NCBI RefSeq assembly: GCF_042685645.1
Contig: NZ_JBHUNX010000001.1
Coordinates: forward strand, 2,604,001 to 2,668,000
DNA length: 64,000 bases
Direction: 5' to 3'
Source: Salininema proteolyticum
GTDB lineage: Bacteria > Actinomycetota > Actinomycetes > Mycobacteriales > Micromonosporaceae
Part shown: piece after piece, positions 60,283-64,000 of the stretch
Position numbering within the stretch: the stretch's first letter is position 1
Layout of the letters: each line of letters begins with the position of its first letter
Made by a program: the position numbers and the translations under genes
The notes under the pieces: generated by a model
Told to the model about the DNA's origin: nothing
The model's database searches: none
The model's input: the letters and a program-made list of their open reading frames with translations, nothing else

Positions 60283-60416
60283 GAGTCGTCTGGGAAGAGG
60301 TCCAGCTCAGGCCCCTCGGATCGCTTTTTGCGATAGGGTTGTCTGCGCTGGACCCTCATCGCGTGCGGCCCTGAAGCCCAATAAAGCCTTATAACCATTA
60401 GACAAGGAAGTTCAAC

Positions 60417-62093
60417 ATGCCTACATCGGTAACGATGCCGGCTCTCGGTGAGTCCGTCACCGAGGGCACTGTTACTCAATGGCTGAAGCAGGAGGGCGAC
60501 ACCGTCGAAGCCGACGAGCCGCTCCTCGAAGTGTCGACCGACAAGGTCGACACCGAGGTTCCCTCCCCTGTCTCCGGTGTGCTCCTGAAGATCGTCGCCG
60601 CTGAGGACGACGAGATCGAGGTCGGCGGCGAACTGGCCGTCATCGGCGAGGCCGGCGAGGCTCCGTCCGCTCCGGCGGCCCCCGCCGAGCCCGAGGCCGC
60701 CCCGGCTCCCGCCGCCGAAGAGGCCCCGGCCCCCGCCGCCGAGTCCGCTCCGGCCGAGGCCCCGGTTGCCGCCGAGGGCGTCGAGGTGCCGCTGCCCGAG
60801 CTGGGCGAGTCGGTCACCGAGGGTACTGTGACCCAGTGGCTCAAGGCCGTCGGCGACACCGTCGAAGCCGACGAGCCGCTCCTCGAGGTCTCGACCGACA
60901 AGGTCGACACCGAGATCCCGTCGCCGGCCGCCGGCACGCTTTTGGAGATCCGCGTTCCCGAGGACGAGACCGCCGACGTCGGCGCCGTGCTCGCCGTCAT
61001 CGGCTCGGGCGCCGCCCCCGCCGCGGCCCCCGCTCCCGAGGCGCCGAAGGCCCCCGAGGCCCCGGCCGCCCCGGCTGAGCCCGCCGCCGCTCCGGCCGCT
61101 CCCGCACCGGCTCCGTCCGCCCCGGCCGCGGCCCCCGCCGCTCCGGCGGCTCCGGCCGAGAAGCCGACGGCCTCCTCCTACATCACGCCGATCATCCGCA
61201 AGTTCGCCGCGGAGAACAACGTGGACCTCGCCGAGGTCCAGGGCACCGGCGTGGGCGGACGCATCCGCCGCCAGGACGTCGAGGCCGTCGTGGAGGCCCG
61301 CAAGGCCGCCGCGCCCGCCGCCTCGTCCGCCCCGGCCGCGGCCCCCGCCGCTCCGGTGGAGCCGAGCCCGCTGCGCGGCCGCACCGAGAAGGCCAGCCGC
61401 CTCCGCCTCGTCGCCGCCAAGGCCCTGCACGAGTCGCTCCAGTCGATGGCCCAGCTGACCACGGTCGTCGAGGTCGACGTCACCAAGGTCATGCGACTGC
61501 GCTCCGCCAAGAAGGACGAGTTCTTCGCCCGCCACGGCGTCAAGCTGTCGCCGCTGCCGTTCTTCGCGCTGGCCGCCATCGAGGCCCTGCGCCAGTACCC
61601 GGTCATCAACGCCTCCTTGAACATGGAGGAGAAGACGATCACCTACCCCGAGGCCGAGAACGTCGGCTTCGCGGTGGACACGCCGAAGGGCCTGATCGTG
61701 CCCGTCGTCAAGGACGCGGGAGACCTCAACATCCCGGGTCTGGCCAAGCACATCGCCGAGCTGGCCGGCAAGGCCCGCGACGGCGGCCTCGGCCCGGACG
61801 ACCTGTCCGGCGGCACGTTCACCATCACCAACACCGGTTCGGTCGGCGCGCTGTTCGACACGCCGATCGTTCCGCTGGGGCAGTCGGCGATCCTCGGCAC
61901 CGCGGCGATCGTCAAGCGCCCGGTGTTCGTGGACGACCCGGAGCTCGGCGAGGTCGTCGCCGCGCGCCAGATCATGAACCTGACGCTGTCCTACGACCAC
62001 CGTCTCATCGACGGCGCCGACGCCGCCCGCTACCTGCAGACGGTAAAGAAGCGCGTCGAAGAGGGCAACTTCGAGGGCGCTCTGGGGCTCTAA
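60417..62093 (+). CDS. sucB: Dihydrolipoamide acyltransferase (E2) with two lipoyl domains
   Basis: 558 residues. Two lipoyl domains (1-78 and about 120-197) each have LEVSTDKVDTE with the modified Lys. Ala/Pro-rich linkers follow each. SSYITPIIRKFAAENNVDL...GTGVGGRIRRQDV is the E3/E1-binding domain, and the catalytic domain ends in LSYDHRLIDGADAARYL with the HxxxDG site. In actinomycetes this gene beside lpdA is annotated sucB; whether it serves pyruvate or 2-oxoglutarate dehydrogenase is not decided by sequence (mycobacterial DlaT has served the pyruvate complex). Confidence 0.92.
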   Translation: MPTSVTMPALGESVTEGTVTQWLKQEGDTVEADEPLLEVSTDKVDTEVPSPVSGVLLKIVAAEDDEIEVGGELAVIGEAGEAPSAPAAPAEPEAAPAPAAEEAPAPAAESAPAEAPVAAEGVEVPLPELGESVTEGTVTQWLKAVGDTVEADEPLLEVSTDKVDTEIPSPAAGTLLEIRVPEDETADVGAVLAVIGSGAAPAAAPAPEAPKAPEAPAAPAEPAAAPAAPAPAPSAPAAAPAAPAAPAEKPTASSYITPIIRKFAAENNVDLAEVQGTGVGGRIRRQDVEAVVEARKAAAPAASSAPAAAPAAPVEPSPLRGRTEKASRLRLVAAKALHESLQSMAQLTTVVEVDVTKVMRLRSAKKDEFFARHGVKLSPLPFFALAAIEALRQYPVINASLNMEEKTITYPEAENVGFAVDTPKGLIVPVVKDAGDLNIPGLAKHIAELAGKARDGGLGPDDLSGGTFTITNTGSVGALFDTPIVPLGQSAILGTAAIVKRPVFVDDPELGEVVAARQIMNLTLSYDHRLIDGADAARYLQTVKKRVEEGNFEGALGL

Positions 62094-62110
62094 GCTCCTG
62101 ACGCCGATCC

Positions 62111-62141
62111 GAACCGCGGGGTGCCGGGCACCCCGCGGTTC
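62111..62141 (+). terminator. Terminator behind the E2 gene
   Basis: GAACCGCGGGGTGC and GCACCCCGCGGTTC form a 14-base stem around a 3-base loop, then CTCTCGTT. 17 bases after the stop, and before a converging gene. Confidence 0.8.
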
Positions 62142-62172
62142 TCTCGTTCCCGGCCGCGGAACCTCGCGGCCG

Positions 62173-62616
62173 CTACGACTCGGCGATGCGCGCGGCGAGT
62201 CCGAGGGTGCTTCCCGCCAACAGGGCCGTGATCCCCACGGCCGCCACGACCTCGCCCAGTCCGTGCGCGCTCGCCGCGAGGTCGGTGTAGACCCTCAGGT
62301 CCGCTCCGTACAGGAGCGCCGCCCCCACGAACAGGCCCGACGCCCACGCGGCCTTGCCCACGGTCCCGCGCCAGGCGAAGTAGGAGAGGGCCCAGACGGA
62401 CAGGATCAAGGTCATGGCCGCGGCCAGCAGGTACACGCCGTGGTCGCCGCTCAGCCCGGGCGACGCCCCGAGATGCCAGAAGTCGCTGCGCCGCACGCCC
62501 GCCTGCTCCCAAGGCAGGAACGTGGCCGCGAGCGCCAGGACGATGCCCGCCATGGCCGCGTACGCCCCCGCCCGCGCCGCGGGGCGGGCCATCCGAACCG
62601 TGTGAGTCCCCGTCAT
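62173..62616 (-). CDS. Membrane protein, four helices
   Basis: 147 residues, unrecognised. Hydrophobic segments at about 16-37 (AGAYAAMAGIVLALAATFLPW), 60-78, 85-102 and 120-140. FLPWEQAG and GVYLLAAAMTLILSVWAL resemble small actinobacterial membrane proteins without a role. GGGAGGT upstream of the ATG at 62616. Confidence 0.68.
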   Translation of the reverse strand: MTGTHTVRMARPAARAGAYAAMAGIVLALAATFLPWEQAGVRRSDFWHLGASPGLSGDHGVYLLAAAMTLILSVWALSYFAWRGTVGKAAWASGLFVGAALLYGADLRVYTDLAASAHGLGEVVAAVGITALLAGSTLGLAARIAES

Positions 62617-62806
62617 GGAATACCTCCCGTATCGGCTGGGAATCAGGAGAACACCGCGCGGAACGCCCGTCAACCCGCAAGCCGGATCCGGCCGCGCAAG
62701 AGCGGTTCGCGGACTTCCCGCGCGGCTAAGGGGCACGTGCGGCGCGCGGCACGCCTACAATGAAGCCGATGCCCGCCCTGAGAACCGCATAACGGAAGGC
62801 AGCACC

Positions 62807-63655
62807 ATGAGCAGCAACGAGCCCCAGCCCGGCTCCGAGGACGGCGGAAAGCGGCCGTCCGAGTCCGACGACGAGGCCGCCGGCACCGAGCAGTCCCCCG
62901 AACCGCCGGCTCCGGAGTCGGCGTTCGACAAGGACCGGGACGATTCCGACTCCGACAGCACGATGAAGCTGACGGGCGGTTCGGACACCATGAAACTCAA
63001 GCCGGGTTCCGGTCCTGCCCCAGCGGCCCCCTCGGGGCCGGAGATGACCCCTCCCGCTCCTCAGGGGCAGGAGAACGCGGCGGGAGAAGGGGCGGGCCAC
63101 GCCGGCGGACCGGCCGGGCCCGGACAGCCCGACCCGCAATTGCCGCCGATGCCGGGATCCGATCCGGCGGCCTACGGACAGGCCGGGGCGGCGCCCCCGC
63201 CCGGCGGTCCCCACCCGGGCCAGCCGCCCATGGGCGGTCCGCAACCGGGACAGGCAGCGCCCGGCGGAGCCCCGCAGGGTTACGGGCAGGCCGGATACCA
63301 GCAGCCCGGCGCGGCACCGGGATACCCGCCCCACGGCGGCCCCTACGACCCCTACCGGCAGGCGCCGGTCGCCCCGCAGCCCCGGCTCAAGAACTGGGCG
63401 GGCGTGACCAGCCTCGTCTGCGGGCTCGTCGGCATCGTCCTCAGTTGGATCTGGTGCCTGGGCGGCCCGCTCGGCATCATCGCCGTCATCTTCGGCGGCC
63501 TGGGCGTCTCCTTCAACAACAAGGGCGAGGCGGCCAACAAGGGCATGTCGATCACAGGCCTCGTCCTGGGCATCCTCGCCACGGTCATCTCCATCGTGAT
63601 CCTCATAGCGATCGCCTCATCCGGACAGGGCTACTACAACTACCAGGTCGGATAA
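62807..63655 (+). CDS. DUF4190-type membrane protein with disordered N-terminus
   Basis: 282 residues. The first about 185 are disordered, first acidic and then rich in G, P, Q and A. The short stretches STMKLTGGSDTMKLKPGS contain two TMKL repeats, possibly kinase or FHA-binding sites. The C-terminal 90 are a DUF4190 pair of helices (GVTSLVCGLVGIVLSWIWCLGGPLGII and GMSITGLVLGILATVISIVIL). The function is unknown. GGAAGG upstream of the ATG. Confidence 0.78.
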   Translation: MSSNEPQPGSEDGGKRPSESDDEAAGTEQSPEPPAPESAFDKDRDDSDSDSTMKLTGGSDTMKLKPGSGPAPAAPSGPEMTPPAPQGQENAAGEGAGHAGGPAGPGQPDPQLPPMPGSDPAAYGQAGAAPPPGGPHPGQPPMGGPQPGQAAPGGAPQGYGQAGYQQPGAAPGYPPHGGPYDPYRQAPVAPQPRLKNWAGVTSLVCGLVGIVLSWIWCLGGPLGIIAVIFGGLGVSFNNKGEAANKGMSITGLVLGILATVISIVILIAIASSGQGYYNYQVG

Positions 63656-63665
63656 CACAGGCGTT

Positions 63666-63698
63666 GCGGGCCGCGGCGGGCTTCCCACCGCGGCCCGC
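63666..63698. terminator. Bidirectional terminator hairpin
   Basis: GCGGGCCGCGG and CCGCGGCCCGC form a perfect 11-base stem around an 11-base loop, between the converging DUF4190 and VOC genes. Confidence 0.7.
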
Positions 63699-63719
63699 GC
63701 CCGCCGGGGTCCGGCTCCC

Positions 63720-64000
63720 CTACTCCGGGCTCGGCGTGATGACCGAGAACAACGCGCCCTGGGGATCGGTCAGGGAGGCGAGCCTCCCGACGCCGGGCAT
63801 GGACAAGGGCCCCATGAGGATCTGCCCGCCCGCCTCCGTCGCGGCCCGGGCCACGGCGTCGCAGTCGGTCACGAAGAAGTACGGCTGCCAATACGGGCCG
63901 GACTCGGCGAGCATGGACTCCGGCAGCTGCACCAGGCCTCCCTGCGCCTTGTCCTCGTCGCCGTCGACCGACACGATGGAGTAGACGTCCATCGGGTCCT
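63720..64000 (-). CDS. VOC-family protein (glyoxalase/dioxygenase fold), C-terminal part
   Basis: The frame is open to the window edge, so the N-terminal part is missing. What is seen (WQPYFFVTDCDAVARAATEAGGQILMGPL, GVGRLASLTDPQGALFSVITP) is the C-terminal vicinal-oxygen-chelate module as in glyoxalase-like proteins of about 260 residues. The DPQGA turn and the preceding strand are typical. Substrate and metal are unknown. Confidence 0.8.
   Translation of the reverse strand, partial: DPMDVYSIVSVDGDEDKAQGGLVQLPESMLAESGPYWQPYFFVTDCDAVARAATEAGGQILMGPLSMPGVGRLASLTDPQGALFSVITPSPE

Noticed and set aside
1..64000. tRNA, rRNA or prophage genes
   Set aside because: I looked for tRNA-like cloverleaf ends, rRNA blocks and phage structural genes or integrases on both strands and saw none.

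Overview
The window is high-GC, densely coded DNA with many GTG starts and is best read as an actinomycete chromosome. The block rpsB-tsf-pyrH-frr-cdsA-rlmN on the minus strand, diverging from an M23 peptidase-yraN-yifB-dprA block, is the classic actinobacterial layout. A SigR/RsrA-type redox sigma system, the 24-residue ribosomal protein bL37 and a NamH-like Rieske enzyme (N-glycolylation of muramic acid, known from mycolic-acid bacteria; glycolyl muramic acid also occurs in Micromonosporales and Glycomycetales) all fit. I cannot name the genus from sequence alone.

Layout. 1-3.7 kb is an accessory stretch: the 3' end of an amidase gene, a secreted HNH-type lipoprotein, a decayed copy of the amidase 3' end, a VapBC module, a decayed copy of a kinase 3' end and a methyltransferase. 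3.7-5.6 kb encodes an unusual receptor kinase whose outside domain is a glycine-betaine-binding (OpuAC) module. 5.8-20 kb carries an FAD oxidoreductase, an asymmetric two-gene ABC exporter, a DJ-1/PfpI protein, a second VapBC, small regulators (MmyB-like XRE, MarR), an NPD-type monooxygenase, an MMPL transporter and the NamH-like enzyme. 20-26 kb has a BetT-type BCCT transporter, a Nudix protein and a DivIVA-repeat protein. 25.7-36 kb is the conserved translation/cell-envelope/competence block. 36-43 kb has a SIS-domain sugar isomerase, bL37, TetR, a fused SigR-RsrA gene with its own sigma-R promoter, and an SRAP (YedK) gene. 43-47 kb is aroA-rsgA-hisN-pseudouridine synthase. 47-54 kb is a peptide-sensing-like module: response regulator, two paralogous FtsX permeases, histidine kinase, a 39-residue membrane peptide and an ABC ATPase, tied together by a perfect 20-bp repeat. 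54-62 kb has an IS630-family element inserted in the last codon of gcvT, then pepA, lpdA and the two-lipoyl E2 subunit (sucB-type). The right end holds membrane proteins and a VOC protein cut by the window.

Themes. Osmotic adaptation (betaine-sensing kinase, BCCT transporter), thiol-redox stress (SigR-RsrA, lpdA) and envelope stress (FtsX/HK module, MMPL, NamH, DivIVA) recur. Several starts lie 6-7 nt behind a good -10 box, pointing to leaderless mRNAs. Strong perfect hairpins mark most gene ends. The most unusual items are the kinase-OpuAC fusion, the in-frame SigR-RsrA fusion, and two separate cases of a decayed gene 3' end on the far side of an apparently inserted cargo gene.
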